A stretch of 64,000 nucleotides of DNA from assembly GCA_022834735.1 (NCBI GenBank), contig BQKD01000001.1, positions 2,209,659-2,273,658 on the forward strand, read 5' to 3'. The position numbers and the translations under genes were made by a program. The stretch comes from Erysipelotrichaceae bacterium OPF54. GTDB taxonomy: Bacteria > Bacillota_I > Bacilli_A > Erysipelotrichales > Erysipelotrichaceae. The notes under the pieces were generated by a model. That model had not been told where the DNA came from. It made no database searches and was given only the letters and a program-made list of their open reading frames with translations. Of this stretch, positions 1 through 8,652 are shown one piece after another. How positions within the stretch are numbered: position 1 is the first letter of the stretch; each line of letters opens with the position of its first letter.

Positions 1-157
1 TGTTCCTTTGTCTTTAGTTTAGCGTATTGCGTGAAAATTTTCTTTTTTATTTTCATTTTTTGTTCATTTCTGAAAATTTCCGTGTAAAAAATGATGTGGT
101 AATTATTTCCTTCTTTCGGTATAGTTAAAGCAATTAAGAAAGAGGTGTAGTAATATC

Positions 158-856
158 ATGAACTGGCTTAGTTTAATCGGGATCGTGATCGTTATTGTGG
201 GTTTTACGCTCAAATGGAATTCGATCCTTGTCATTCTTCTTGCGGCGGCGGCTACCGGACTGGTAAGTGGCATTTCGCCGGTCGCCCTGCTCGAAACGAT
301 CGGCACGACGTTCGTAGCCAACCGGAATATGGCGATTTTTATTATCGTGATGCTTGTCACGGGAACTTTGGAGCGTAACGGTCTGCGCGAAGCGGCTGCA
401 GGTCTGATCGGTAAATTCAAAGGAGCTACGAGTGGTGTGGTTATCGGGATCTATGGTGTGATGCGTGCTGTTTTCGCGGCGTTCAATGTCGGCTTTGGCG
501 GTGTGGCCGGATTTGTCCGGCCGGTCATCATGCCTATGGCTGAAGGGGCGATCAGGGCGCGTGGCCATGAACCGCATGAAGAGCATATGGAAGAGCTGAA
601 AGGTATGGCTTCGGGCATGGAAAATATCACATGGTTTTTCGGACAGGTGCTGTTTGTGGGTGGTTCGGGCGCTCTGCTGGTGCAGGGTACGCTGCAGGGC
701 CTTGGCATTCATGTCGATCTGATCGATCTGGCGCTTGTGGAAATTCCGGTTTGTGTCATCGCGACCGTGCTTGCGATCATTTATTACTATGTGAAAGATC
801 GCCGGATGCTGAAAAAATACTATAAGGACGAGCTTGGAAAGGATGGTCTGCAATGA
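158..856 (+). CDS. DUF969 family membrane protein, probable half of a two-gene transporter
   Basis: A 232-residue, very hydrophobic protein with about five to six membrane segments and a basic C-terminal tail (YYYVKDRRMLKKYYKDE). It fits the DUF969 family, which is nearly always encoded directly before a DUF979 gene and often next to pyroglutamyl peptidase, exactly as seen here. The next gene starts inside its stop codon (4-base overlap), so the two are probably translated together. An AAGAGGTG-like ribosome site lies just upstream. The link to pcp suggests uptake or export of 5-oxoproline or pyroglutamyl peptides, but that substrate is inference; no transport motif proves it. Confidence 0.85.
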   Translation: MNWLSLIGIVIVIVGFTLKWNSILVILLAAAATGLVSGISPVALLETIGTTFVANRNMAIFIIVMLVTGTLERNGLREAAAGLIGKFKGATSGVVIGIYGVMRAVFAAFNVGFGGVAGFVRPVIMPMAEGAIRARGHEPHEEHMEELKGMASGMENITWFFGQVLFVGGSGALLVQGTLQGLGIHVDLIDLALVEIPVCVIATVLAIIYYYVKDRRMLKKYYKDELGKDGLQ

Positions 857-1806
857 GTTTTTTTATGAATCCTGAAGTCGCCATCAGCGCAAAGGTCATG
901 GAAGTGATCTATATTTTCATGGGTGCGATGTGCATGTATACGGCTTTTAAAAACTTTAAAGATAAAGAGAATCCTTCGCAGGTCGGCACTTTCATTTTCT
1001 GGTTCCTGCTGGGGATCGTGCTTGCTTTAGGGCAGTGGCTGCCTCCTCTTGTTTCGGGCATCCTTGTGGTGCTGATGTGTCTGCCTGCCGTTTTCAAAAA
1101 GGTGGCGAAAGGACAGGTTGCGGTTCCTACGATGGAGGAGACACAGGCCAATTTTGAAAAGATCGGGATGAAGATCTTTATTCCTACATTGTGTATTGGT
1201 GTGTTTGCGATCGTATGCGCGATCACGGGTCTGGGGATCGGTCTTTCGGCCCTGAATGGGGTGGCGATCGGTGTCGTGCTTGCGATGTTTATCTTAATGC
1301 TTCAAAATAAGAACAACACGTTCAAGGTGTTCATGAAGGATTCCGAGTGGATGCTTTCGGTGGTTGGTCCGCTTTCGATGCTGCCTATGCTGCTGGCGTG
1401 CCTTGGTGCGGTCTTCACGCAGGCAGGTGTCGGCGATGTGATTGCCCAGGTCGTCGGCACGATCATTCCGGAAGGAAATGTGACGGTCGGGATCATTGTG
1501 TACGCGATCGGTATGATGCTGTTTACGATGATCATGGGAAACGCGTTTGCGGCCATTACGGTAATGACCGTAGGGATCGGCTATCCGTTTGTTCTGGCTT
1601 ACGGGGCCAATCCGACAGTGATCGGTATGCTGGCACTGACGTGCGGCTACTGTGGTACGTTGTGTACGCCGATGGCTGCCAATTTCAATACGGTCCCGGT
1701 GGCACTGCTGAATATGAAAAAGCAGTTTGGTGTCATAAAAAATCAGGTCCTCATTGCGGGGATCATGATTGTTGTGCAGATCATCATGATGATCGCGATG
1801 CAGTAG
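853..1806 (+). CDS. DUF979 family membrane protein, partner of DUF969
   Basis: A 317-residue polytopic membrane protein with about eight to nine hydrophobic segments. It has a conserved-looking Gly/Asn-rich segment (MGNAFAAITVMTVGIG) and a TCGYCGTLCTPMAANFNTVP motif near residue 270, typical of DUF979 proteins. Its start overlaps the DUF969 stop by four bases, and pcp follows 18 bases after its stop, so all three should form one operon. DUF969 and DUF979 are thought to work together as one permease. The substrate is unknown, and the pcp neighbour points to pyroglutamate or its peptides (inference). Confidence 0.85.
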   Translation: MSFFMNPEVAISAKVMEVIYIFMGAMCMYTAFKNFKDKENPSQVGTFIFWFLLGIVLALGQWLPPLVSGILVVLMCLPAVFKKVAKGQVAVPTMEETQANFEKIGMKIFIPTLCIGVFAIVCAITGLGIGLSALNGVAIGVVLAMFILMLQNKNNTFKVFMKDSEWMLSVVGPLSMLPMLLACLGAVFTQAGVGDVIAQVVGTIIPEGNVTVGIIVYAIGMMLFTMIMGNAFAAITVMTVGIGYPFVLAYGANPTVIGMLALTCGYCGTLCTPMAANFNTVPVALLNMKKQFGVIKNQVLIAGIMIVVQIIMMIAMQ

Positions 1807-1824
1807 ATAAAGGAGAGATGGATC

Positions 1825-2469
1825 ATGAAAATTCTGATTACTGGATTTAATCCGTTCGGGGGCGAGTCGACCAATCCGGCATTCGAGGCGGTCAAACTTC
1901 TTCCGGATACGATCAAGGAAGCCCAGATCATAAAGCTCGAGATTCCTACGGAATTCAAACGGGCTGGCAAAGTGCTTCAGGATGGTATCGAAACGAACAA
2001 GCCTGATGTGGTCGTGTGTATTGGTCAGGCGGGTGGCCGCAGTGCCATTATGCCGGAAAAGGTGGCGATCAACTTGATGGATGGCCGGATCCCGGACAAT
2101 GCGGGATATCAGCCTGTCGATACGCCGGTGCGCGAAGACGGGCCGACTGCCTATTTTACTTCCCTGCCGGTCAAGGCGATGGTGGAAACGATCCGTGAAG
2201 CAGGAATTCCGGCATTCCTTTCCTATAGTGCCGGAACTTATGTGTGCAACTTTCTGATGTATGAGCTGCTTTATTTGATCGATCATCATTATCCGAATAT
2301 CAAAGGCGGGTTCATCCATGTTCCATATATGAGCGAGCAGGTTGTCAACAAACCGAACGGCACGCCTTCGATGGATCTGAAAACGATTGCAAGAGGTCTG
2401 GAAAAGGCTGTAGAAGCGATCGTGGAACACGATGAGGATATCGCAGTTCATATGGGAGAAACACATTAA
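1825..2469 (+). CDS. pcp: Pyroglutamyl-peptidase I (C15 family)
   Basis: A 214-residue cytoplasmic cysteine peptidase that removes N-terminal pyroglutamate from peptides. The length matches the family (about 200-215). The start reads [19 protein letters not shown], the usual C15 opening. The catalytic Cys lies in [15 protein letters not shown] (about residue 143) and the His in GGFIHVPYM (about residue 167), with the Glu-containing substrate region around [20 protein letters not shown] good ribosome site (AAAGGAGAG) sits before the ATG. It is the last gene of the DUF969-DUF979-pcp operon and is followed by a clear terminator. Confidence 0.95.
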   Translation: MKILITGFNPFGGESTNPAFEAVKLLPDTIKEAQIIKLEIPTEFKRAGKVLQDGIETNKPDVVVCIGQAGGRSAIMPEKVAINLMDGRIPDNAGYQPVDTPVREDGPTAYFTSLPVKAMVETIREAGIPAFLSYSAGTYVCNFLMYELLYLIDHHYPNIKGGFIHVPYMSEQVVNKPNGTPSMDLKTIARGLEKAVEAIVEHDEDIAVHMGETH

Positions 2470-2488
2470 TTCTTTAATACATTGAAAT

Positions 2489-2517
2489 GGAGGACCGGAT
2501 AGCCGATCCTCCTTTTT
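2489..2517 (+). terminator. Rho-independent terminator after pcp
   Basis: A 6-bp stem GGAGGA/TCCTCC with a 12-base loop is followed by five T. It sits 20 bases after the pcp stop and ends a few bases before the first CRISPR repeat remnant. Confidence 0.75.
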
Positions 2518-2524
2518 AAAGGAA

Positions 2525-2541
2525 ATCCCAAGCGGGATGAG
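2525..2541 (-). repeat. Degenerate partial CRISPR repeat at the trailer end
   Basis: ATCCCAAGCGGGATGAG matches the inner 17 bases of the CRISPR repeat, but the outer parts are lost. It lies one repeat-spacer unit to the left of the first intact repeat, which is where a decayed terminal repeat is expected if the leader is on the right. Confidence 0.8.
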
Positions 2542-2576
2542 CCCTACACATATGTTAAGTAATCAAGCGTTACTTA

Positions 2577-3567
2577 ATTTCAATCCACTCATCCCAAGCG
2601 GGATGAGACTTGTTGACCGTCTGCGTGCCGATCAGCTCGCAGGCATTATTTCAATCCACTCATCCCAAGCGGGATGAGACGTCAGTCCTGTCGCTTGTGC
2701 TAAGGCGTATCCTGAATTTCAATCCACTCATCCCAAGCGGGATGAGACCGGAGACGATCTCACTACTGAGCAGCACAAAATAATATTTCAATCCACTCAT
2801 CCCAAGCGGGATGAGACCTTGAATTTGTATATAATTCACCAACCATTATTACTATTTCAATCCACTCATCCCAAGCGGGATGAGACCGATCCATGCAACA
2901 AGATCATCCATCCGCTCATCGTATTTCAATCCACTCATCCCAAGCGGGATGAGACCACGAAGCACATGACCAGCAGACAGGCAGAGATATTTCAATCCAC
3001 TCATCCCAAGCGGGATGAGACGAAAGCATCATGGAAGGATTTGCACAGTATTACTCAATTTCAATCCACTCATCCCAAGCGGGATGAGACTTCGAAATTC
3101 GGTGTCCACTCGACGCCAAACCATATTTCAATCCACTCATCCCAAGCGGGATGAGACGCTTGTCTTTCCGAAAACAATAACATCACCAATCTATTTCAAT
3201 CCACTCATCCCAAGCGGGATGAGACTGATCTCCGGAACTCAAGTAGCCGTCATTGTACGTATTTCAATCCACTCATCCCAAGCGGGATGAGACCAGATCG
3301 ACTCATACGATCTTGATAAATACCAATCCATTTCAATCCACTCATCCCAAGCGGGATGAGACCTGGGTCGCTGTGAATCTCCATTTTAAAGATGGAATTT
3401 CAATCCACTCATCCCAAACGGGATGAGACCGATCCATGCAACAAGATCATCCATCCGCTCATCGTATTTCAATCCACTCATCCCAAACGGGATGAGACTT
3501 TGATTTCAGCTTGGAAAAATGCATTGTCGAAAGAATTTCAATTCACTCATCCCAAACGGGATGAGAC
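2577..3567 (-). CRISPR. CRISPR array, type I-C-like repeats, 15 repeats and 14 spacers
   Basis: Fifteen 33-base repeats start at 2577, 2648, 2716, 2785, 2854, 2923, 2989, 3058, 3125, 3193, 3261, 3330, 3397, 3466 and 3535. On the plus strand each begins ATTTCAATCCACTC and ends CGGGATGAGAC; the inner part is the hairpin CTCATCCC/GGGATGAG. Read on the minus strand the repeat ends GTGGATTGAAAT, the signature of type I-C repeats, so crRNAs should come from the minus strand with the leader on the right. Spacers are 33-38 bases. The spacer at 2887-2922 is identical to the one at 3430-3465. Repeats 13-15 carry one shared base change, and repeat 15 a second one. No intact cas gene is in the window. 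Confidence 0.98.
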
Positions 3568-3725
3568 ATAAAAATTTGAAGCAAATTCATCATTACTTCA
3601 TTTATCCTCAATAAGAAGAAATAAAATATTTTATATATTTATAAATCTTCTTTTTGAGGAAATTAATTTGATATTTTATAGTGCGAATCCCCCGGCTTTT
3701 ATATGAGTGCTTTAGGTTCGCACCT
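3568..3725 (-). promoter_or_regulatory. CRISPR leader, type I-C-like
   Basis: An AT-rich stretch directly beside the repeat that carries the newest-looking variants. At 3681-3723 it contains a 43-base element bounded by GTGCGAA and TTCGCAC with a GC-rich middle (CCCCCGGC). From memory of type I-C loci, a similar GTGCGAAC...GGGGATTCGCAC element lies between the cas2 stop and the array. This supports calling the right side the leader. The exact promoter was not identified. Confidence 0.65.
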
Positions 3726-3850
3726 TCAAAAAATCAAATTATCATCTACATCGATACCATTATCTAATCCATAGACTTCAACTTTTGTATAATAATTCTG
3801 CCTAAACATTAAACGGTGAATACTGATAATCAGGATATACCAGCCAGAAG
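3726..3850 (-). pseudogene. cas2: cas2 remnant, C-terminal part only
   Basis: Read on the minus strand, the frame ending at the TGA at 3726-3728 gives SIHRLMFRQNYYTKVEVYG followed by LDNGIDVDDNLIF and stop. This lines up with the end of type I-C Cas2 proteins (pattern DSIRxYxLGxNxxxxVExLG, then a short acidic stretch and a hydrophobic end). Upstream the frame is closed by stops and no start or N-terminal half is seen, so this is a decayed tail. Its place, directly before the leader element, is where cas2 sits in intact I-C operons. The match is by eye, and a profile search should decide. Confidence 0.5.
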
Positions 3851-4090
3851 GCTTATGATCTTGTATTATATTCCTCCTTCCATCCTATTGAACCCGGAAC
3901 TAATATTATCCCCTTCGCAGAAATAAAGTGATTAAGCTGTGCATTGTTTGTTTTTCTTAGACAAATAGTACAGATTTTCTATTTATATATATTATAATAT
4001 CATCAGAATAAGAATGAAAGAATAATATTACAGCAAAGCAAAAGTATCAAAGAATTGTCAAGTGATGCTAACAAAAGATATCCTATAAAA
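3851..4090. other. Non-coding, AT-rich stretch beyond the cas2 remnant
   Basis: No reading frame of useful length and no recognisable RNA. By position it could be the scar of a lost cas operon, but I see no further cas sequence in it. Confidence 0.4.
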
Positions 4091-4124
4091 TCAAAACGGA
4101 CGGCTGAAAAAAAATCAGCCGTCC
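4091..4124 (-). terminator. Terminator after the S8 protease gene
   Basis: A perfect 10-bp stem, GGACGGCTGA/TCAGCCGTCC, has a short A-rich loop. On the minus strand it is followed by a T-rich run. It lies about 30 bases after the end of the leftward S8 protease gene and probably ends the whole leftward accessory operon. Confidence 0.7.
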
Positions 4125-4152
4125 TGTTTATTTGGAGAAGAGGATACAGGAT

Positions 4153-5318
4153 TCATATCGTTTTTATATATTCGATCAGTTTCTGCGGATCTGCGATTTT
4201 CTGCATACTTTTACCATTCGAATATCCTGTATCGTACGTATATTTTAAAAAGGTTTCCGAATCGAGGTCGGGATCGACCTGCAGGCACAAAGCGTATAGC
4301 CCGACAAGCCATGGCGGCAGCCAGCTTGCTCCGCCTACACTGAAAAAGCAATAATCGTCAGAAGATCCGTATCCGGCAAAATATCTTGCATCTTCCGGTA
4401 CAAGAATCACATTTCCTCTTAAATCGTTTTTTTGGGTCCAGGAGCTCATGTCATTCGGATCCGACCGAAGATCTCGTGTCAGTCCATCCAAACAATATCG
4501 ATAGTTTTGTGCCATGCTGCACGTAGCAACAAGAACACCTTTCTTTCTGGCACGCTCGATCGCATCATACCATTCCTGTGTACCTTCAATATTGTCGCCG
4601 AGCATGAAACCAATTGAAATAGAAATAGCACGAACCGGATTTTCCAGATGATCATTTTTTCAAGAATATGATCGATCGACTTCGCAATATCTTTCAAATT
4701 CGCTTCGCCATTTTTATCGCTGAAGCTTTGTCCAATATAGCAAACATCTGCATCTGGTGCAACTCCGCAGTTTTCTCCAACCGCTATAGACGTGACAGCC
4801 GGTCCATGCATGCTGATTCCTTTGGGATCCGTATTATAAATCTCATATTCCCTGATCTTTCCTTCATACTCGATATGATTTGGATCAAAAGGCTGGTCGA
4901 TAATAGCGATGCTGACCCCTTTTCCAGTAATTCCCTGTTCGTGAAGGTTGCGGATTCCAAGCCCAGGATCCATGCCATACGCTTCGACAGAAGCCAGTTC
5001 TTCTTTCATTTCCGGACTCCATTGTGTGAAAGAATTATAGGATACTTTTCTGTCTTTTAAATGTTCGACATCGTTGTCAAACATATGCACATCTTTTACG
5101 TCGCACCACTGCAGCATTATATATCCATTCTGCAAGACCTTATTCTGCACGATGTCGTTATCGCTAATAGATCGTATTTCAACATCTGTCAGTTTCTGTC
5201 TTTCATCATTCATCCGGCATTCGATATAATCTGTGTTTGTACATCCGGTAATGCATACACAAAGGCCGACCAGTATACTTGCCTTCATGCAGTTTGTTCT
5301 GCGTCTTGACAGTTTCAT
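4153..5318 (-). pseudogene. S8 (subtilisin-like) protease lipoprotein, split by a frameshift
   Basis: The N-terminal frame (4479-5318) has a lipoprotein signal ending ITGC, so the mature protein would be tethered outside the membrane. It carries the catalytic Asp (IAIIDQPFD) and His (SMHGPAVTSIAVG). The C-terminal frame (down to 4153) carries the Ser region (GGASWLPPWLVGLYAL). The two frames join if one base is added to the six-A run at 4655-4660: the other frame then reads NDHLENPVRAISISIGFMLGDN, which bridges them. All three triad residues survive, so decay is recent, or the run is phase-variable or misread. It is the last gene of the leftward accessory locus, and a role in processing an exported peptide is possible but unproven. 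Confidence 0.75.
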
Positions 5319-5869
5319 AATAAAAACCTTTCTTAATCATTCCTTATGCTTGCGAAGAATAGTTTTTTCCATAATATAGAAGGCCCAACATTCCAACCAC
5401 AAAAGCAATAATAAATCCAAAGAACAAATTCGTATTCTGGATCATAAAACCTAATCCGATTGATCAACAAGATGGAATTTGCCAGAGCACTCATTGCATT
5501 AAGTGCCGAGAAATAACTCGCTCTGTTATCTGAAGGAATAAGATCCTGAACCCAGATTTCATCAAGAGTTATATTCATACACAACGCAAATTCAAACAGC
5601 AGGACCAATCCCAAATAAAGATATAAGTTTCTGACAAAGAAAATTCCAAGACATGTTGCAGCCATCAATCCGATTGCAAGCATCATTAGATTCTGCAGCC
5701 GATACTTTTTCAGCAGTTTCAATGCGCAAAAGGAGGAAAGCGAAAACACTCCCATAATCACGATCATCATGATACTAATGATCGATGGAGATTGTTTGAA
5801 ATGTTCCAGTATGATCAATTGCCAGCACAAGATAAAGATGCAGTATGGAATAGCAATCAAGATTTTGTG

Positions 5870-6005
5870 ACATCCTCTCCCACCTATAGAGGTGGGGGCT
5901 TCCTTTCGCAAGGTTGCGAACAGTCGGTTCTCGTTCGATGACGATATCTCGTCAAGCATAAGCGAGCTATCCCCGTGTGCCCCACGGTTCTTTTTTATTC
6001 ACAGG
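5870..6005 (-). ncRNA. Predicted omega RNA region at the right end of the TnpB element
   Basis: In TnpB elements the guide RNA scaffold comes from the 3' end of tnpB and the element's right end, and its guide is the flanking host sequence. Here that region runs from the tnpB stop to the end hairpin at 5876-5899. The predicted guide would start CACAAAATCTTGATTGC, which is the disrupted MFS gene itself. The RNA is inferred from the family, not seen. Confidence 0.4.
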
Positions 6006-7124
6006 CTATGCCAATGCGATCCGCATGCCTTCCGCTCTTATATTGATCGCGGCATTGAGGTCTCGATCGTGATGACTTTTACAGTTCGGACAATCCCATT
6101 CCCGCATGCCGAGATCTTTTGTTTCCGGGTTCTTATACCCGCATACAGAGCAGGTCTGGCTCGAAGGAAACCATCTGTCGATCCGGATCAGCTGCTTTCC
6201 CTCTTCTTCCAGTTTGTACTTCAGGAAAGTAGTGAACATGCCCCAGCCGTTGTCATGGACCGATTTGCCAAAATGCTGCGATCTTGCCATCGTCTTCATA
6301 TCCAGGTCTTCTATGCATACGCAGTCATACGCATTGACGATCTCTCTTGATCGCTTATGCAGAAAATCCTTTCTTTGATTGGCAACCTTTTCATGCAATT
6401 TTGCGACCTTGATCCGCTGTTTCTCCCAGTTTCTGGAGCCTTTCTGCATGTGCGACAGCTTGCGCTGTTCCCGTTCCAGTTTCTTTTCCCATTTTCTGTA
6501 ATACTTTGGATACTTTGCCTCGTTTCCTTCGCTGTCTTTGTACAGTCCGTTCATCGAGAAGTCGAGTCCAAGGAAAGTCTGCGGCTTTCTTTCCGGTACT
6601 TGGTTTTCGTACTCGAACAAAATACTTGCATGATACTTTCTGCTCGGGCTCTGGCTTACAGTCACGGACTTGAGGACATAAGATTCAGGGATCTCTCGAT
6701 GCTGTTTCACCTTGACCGGTCCGATCTTTGGCAGTTTCAAATAGCCCTCGGACAGGAGGATGTTCTGATTGACGCATACGGTCGAATAGCTGTTCTTTCT
6801 GTTTCTTTTGGATTTGAATCGTGGAAATCCTTTTTTCGGCTGATTGAAGAAGTTCTGGAAGGCCTGATCGAGGTGACGAAGAGACTGCTGAAGAGAAATG
6901 CTGTCCACTTCCTTCAGGAAGGCGTATTGGTCATTTTTCTTCATTTCGGTCAGTTCTTTGGCACAGAAAGTATAGCTCAAGGTCGTCTGGTCTTCTTTGT
7001 ACTGGCTGATCTTTCGATCGAGCCAATGGTTGTAGACAAGGCGGACACAGCCGAATGTCTTTGCAAGGAGGATCTTCTGTGCCGGCGTTGGATAGAGTCT
7101 GAATTTGTAGGCTTTATTTGGCAT
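6006..7124 (-). CDS. tnpB: TnpB RNA-guided nuclease (IS605 OrfB family)
   Basis: A 372-residue protein of normal TnpB length. The N-terminal part (YKFRLYPTPAQKILL, VRLVYNHWLDRK) is the usual opening. RuvC-type acidic residues are seen at GLDFSMNGLYKDS, CIEDLDM and HDRDLNAAINI. The zinc finger is CSVCG with CPNC about 20 residues later. All key residues are present, so the protein should be active. Proteins of this family cut DNA next to a short motif using an RNA from the element end, which helps keep the element at its site. A GGAAACG-like site precedes the start. Confidence 0.92.
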   Translation of the reverse strand: MPNKAYKFRLYPTPAQKILLAKTFGCVRLVYNHWLDRKISQYKEDQTTLSYTFCAKELTEMKKNDQYAFLKEVDSISLQQSLRHLDQAFQNFFNQPKKGFPRFKSKRNRKNSYSTVCVNQNILLSEGYLKLPKIGPVKVKQHREIPESYVLKSVTVSQSPSRKYHASILFEYENQVPERKPQTFLGLDFSMNGLYKDSEGNEAKYPKYYRKWEKKLEREQRKLSHMQKGSRNWEKQRIKVAKLHEKVANQRKDFLHKRSREIVNAYDCVCIEDLDMKTMARSQHFGKSVHDNGWGMFTTFLKYKLEEEGKQLIRIDRWFPSSQTCSVCGYKNPETKDLGMREWDCPNCKSHHDRDLNAAINIRAEGMRIALA

Positions 7125-7933
7125 ATCGTTTCCTCCTCGCTTTCCCTGGTTTTATTATACTGCATTTTTTTGGTCTTTATCCACAGAAAAACTGAGTTTC
7201 ACAATTTATCTCCCACCTATAGAGGTGGGAGTCTTCTTGCTCAAGAATGATAAACAGCAAGTTTCCAAAACACCTTCTCTGAAAAAATTCTTTTTGTATT
7301 ATTAAAGATCGATGCCAGCAAGGATTCTTCAGCACTTACATTTCCATAGTTATCTGTTCCCCTTATATAAATAAGCAAAGAAACTCCAATCAATAAAACG
7401 ATCGCAATGCTCATCGGAAACAAATTGGAAACAGAAAACAGTAAAGTACACATTCCCAGCACAATAATACATACAATATTGATCAAGCTTCTCAACAAAG
7501 GAATAGACTTCTCGCGCACCTTTAACTCATCGATTTTTTTCAGCTCCTCGTAATACCAGCTTTGCGGAGATCCACTGAACAATGAGACGCCAAGCGATTT
7601 AAAAAATGCTGCAAGTACAAAGAACCAAAAATTTTTAGAAATAATAAACAGCAGATAGCCAACTGCTAAAATAAACATTCCGATCGCTGTCGTTCTCTTC
7701 CTTCCCATTTTATCGGCAATGATTCCGGAAGGATATTCAAAAATCATAGTCATAAAATCCTCAGCAGACAATACGATACTGATCAAGCCAATACCCAGTC
7801 CGCTGCTATACAAGATGTCCATATACGATGTTCCGTATATTTTATCCACTATGCTGTAGGTCAGCATGATCAAAAAATACAATCCATTGATCTTTCTTAT
7901 CATAAAGTCATTCCCTTTCCAGCAAACAAGTTT

Positions 7934-8500
7934 TCAATCCCCATAAAGCAAGGTTTTACGGTATTGTCTTACTCCCGCAAAAAACCAAAACAGGATGAAT
8001 AAGACAGACAGACTTATTAACGGGATCCATCCAATCCCATGGCCTCCTGCCAGCAAATACGGCGGATTTGGATAAAATAATGGAATCAGGCTAACGACCG
8101 GAACATACTGGATTCGCGTTAACAAAATGCCAAACAGGCAGATACCAACAATCACTGACGAACGTTTAATACACATTGCCAGATAGTATACAAATATTCC
8201 GACACATAAAATTTCCATTATCATAAGTGCAAATTGAATCAGCAACTGAATTCCTAATGGGATCACGGCTAAGTTTAAATTCAAAAAAGGATAGCCCATA
8301 TCGTTTCCCGGCGTCACTTGACTTAAACATGGAGAATACTGTACATACCCGTCATAGAGGACATCGGCATGTGCTCGATAAGATGTAATAAATCCAGTAT
8401 CGATCAAGGCTGGTTCCAGCATATTCTCAAATCCGAAAGTCACTCCGCATGCAATCACCGGCAGGAAAAATGCAAGAAAGACGATACCACCATATACCAC
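7934..8500 (-). pseudogene. Membrane protein remnant, possibly an ABC-2-like permease, N-terminus lost
   Basis: This frame encodes 188 residues from a GTG, with about five membrane segments and a long outside loop rich in Tyr and Asp. No ribosome site precedes the GTG. The frame stays open upstream through the adjacent palindrome (IGNLLIKFFSLFVVYGGIV reads like a natural membrane segment), then hits a stop near 8583. I therefore think the 5' part of the gene was lost at that palindrome. It lies 30 bases before the MFS gene in the same direction. It resembles the membrane subunit of peptide-exporting or immunity ABC systems only in general shape; no ATPase gene is nearby. Confidence 0.55.
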
Positions 8501-8519
8501 AAATAAAGAAAAAAATTTT

Positions 8520-8578
8520 ATTAAAAGGTTCCCAATCTGCCGTACTATAGAAGGTCGGCAGATTGGGAACCTTTTAAT
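8520..8578. repeat. Perfect 23-bp palindrome with a 13-base loop
   Basis: Arms 8520-8542 and 8556-8578 are exact inverted copies, with core GGTTCCCAATCTGCCG. The stem is longer than a usual terminator and it sits at the broken 5' end of the permease frame. It could be a terminator, a recombination scar, or the remains of a small inverted-repeat element. Confidence 0.8.
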
Positions 8579-8616
8579 CTAATCCACTCGAACTCACCAT
8601 ATACGACAAACATATA

Positions 8617-8643
8617 AAGACGGTCAAATGGTTCGACCGCCTT
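8617..8643 (-). terminator. Probable terminator after the small membrane protein
   Basis: A 9-bp stem (AAGACGGTC/GACCGCCTT, one mismatch) lies 10 bases after the stop of the leftward gene that ends at 8653. The T-run is weak on the minus strand, so termination may be partial. Confidence 0.5.
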
Positions 8644-8652
8644 GAAGAAGAG

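Larger units (their letters stand above)
5870..7249 (-). mobile_element. IS200/IS605-group element carrying only tnpB (IS1341-like)
   Basis: Boundaries come from reconstructing the broken MFS gene, with about two bases of ambiguity. Both ends carry the hairpin TCCCACCTATAGAGGTGGG (near 5876-5895 and 7209-7230). No tnpA is present, so the element needs a TnpA from elsewhere to move. The bases just outside its left end, read on the minus strand, are TTTAT, which fits the short target motif used by this group. No target duplication is expected or seen. Confidence 0.85.
5344..7903 (-). pseudogene. MFS transporter interrupted by a TnpB element and frameshifted near its end
   Basis: The N-terminal half (7903 to 7250) has a start MIRKINGLYFL and the MFS loop motif GIIADKMGRKR. 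The C-terminal half resumes at 5869. Removing 5870-7249 joins the codons in frame and gives LAVYHKILIAIPYC across the junction; the rejoined frame would be about 396 residues, normal for MFS. A second lesion lies near 5459-5466: the current frame goes on as RIRFYDPEYEF, while the next frame reads IGLGFMIQNTNLFFGFII to a stop at 5344, a normal last membrane segment. It was probably a peptide or drug exporter of the accessory locus, and the substrate is unknown. Confidence 0.8.

Noticed and set aside
2819..3290. Two overlapping frames of about 90-110 codons across the CRISPR array
   Set aside because: Their products only repeat the translated CRISPR repeat (FQSTHPKRDET); they are by-products of the array.
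8522..8576. Terminal inverted repeats of a complete small mobile element
   Set aside because: The arms are only 13 bases apart, so they cannot bound an element; at most they are a scar or a terminator.
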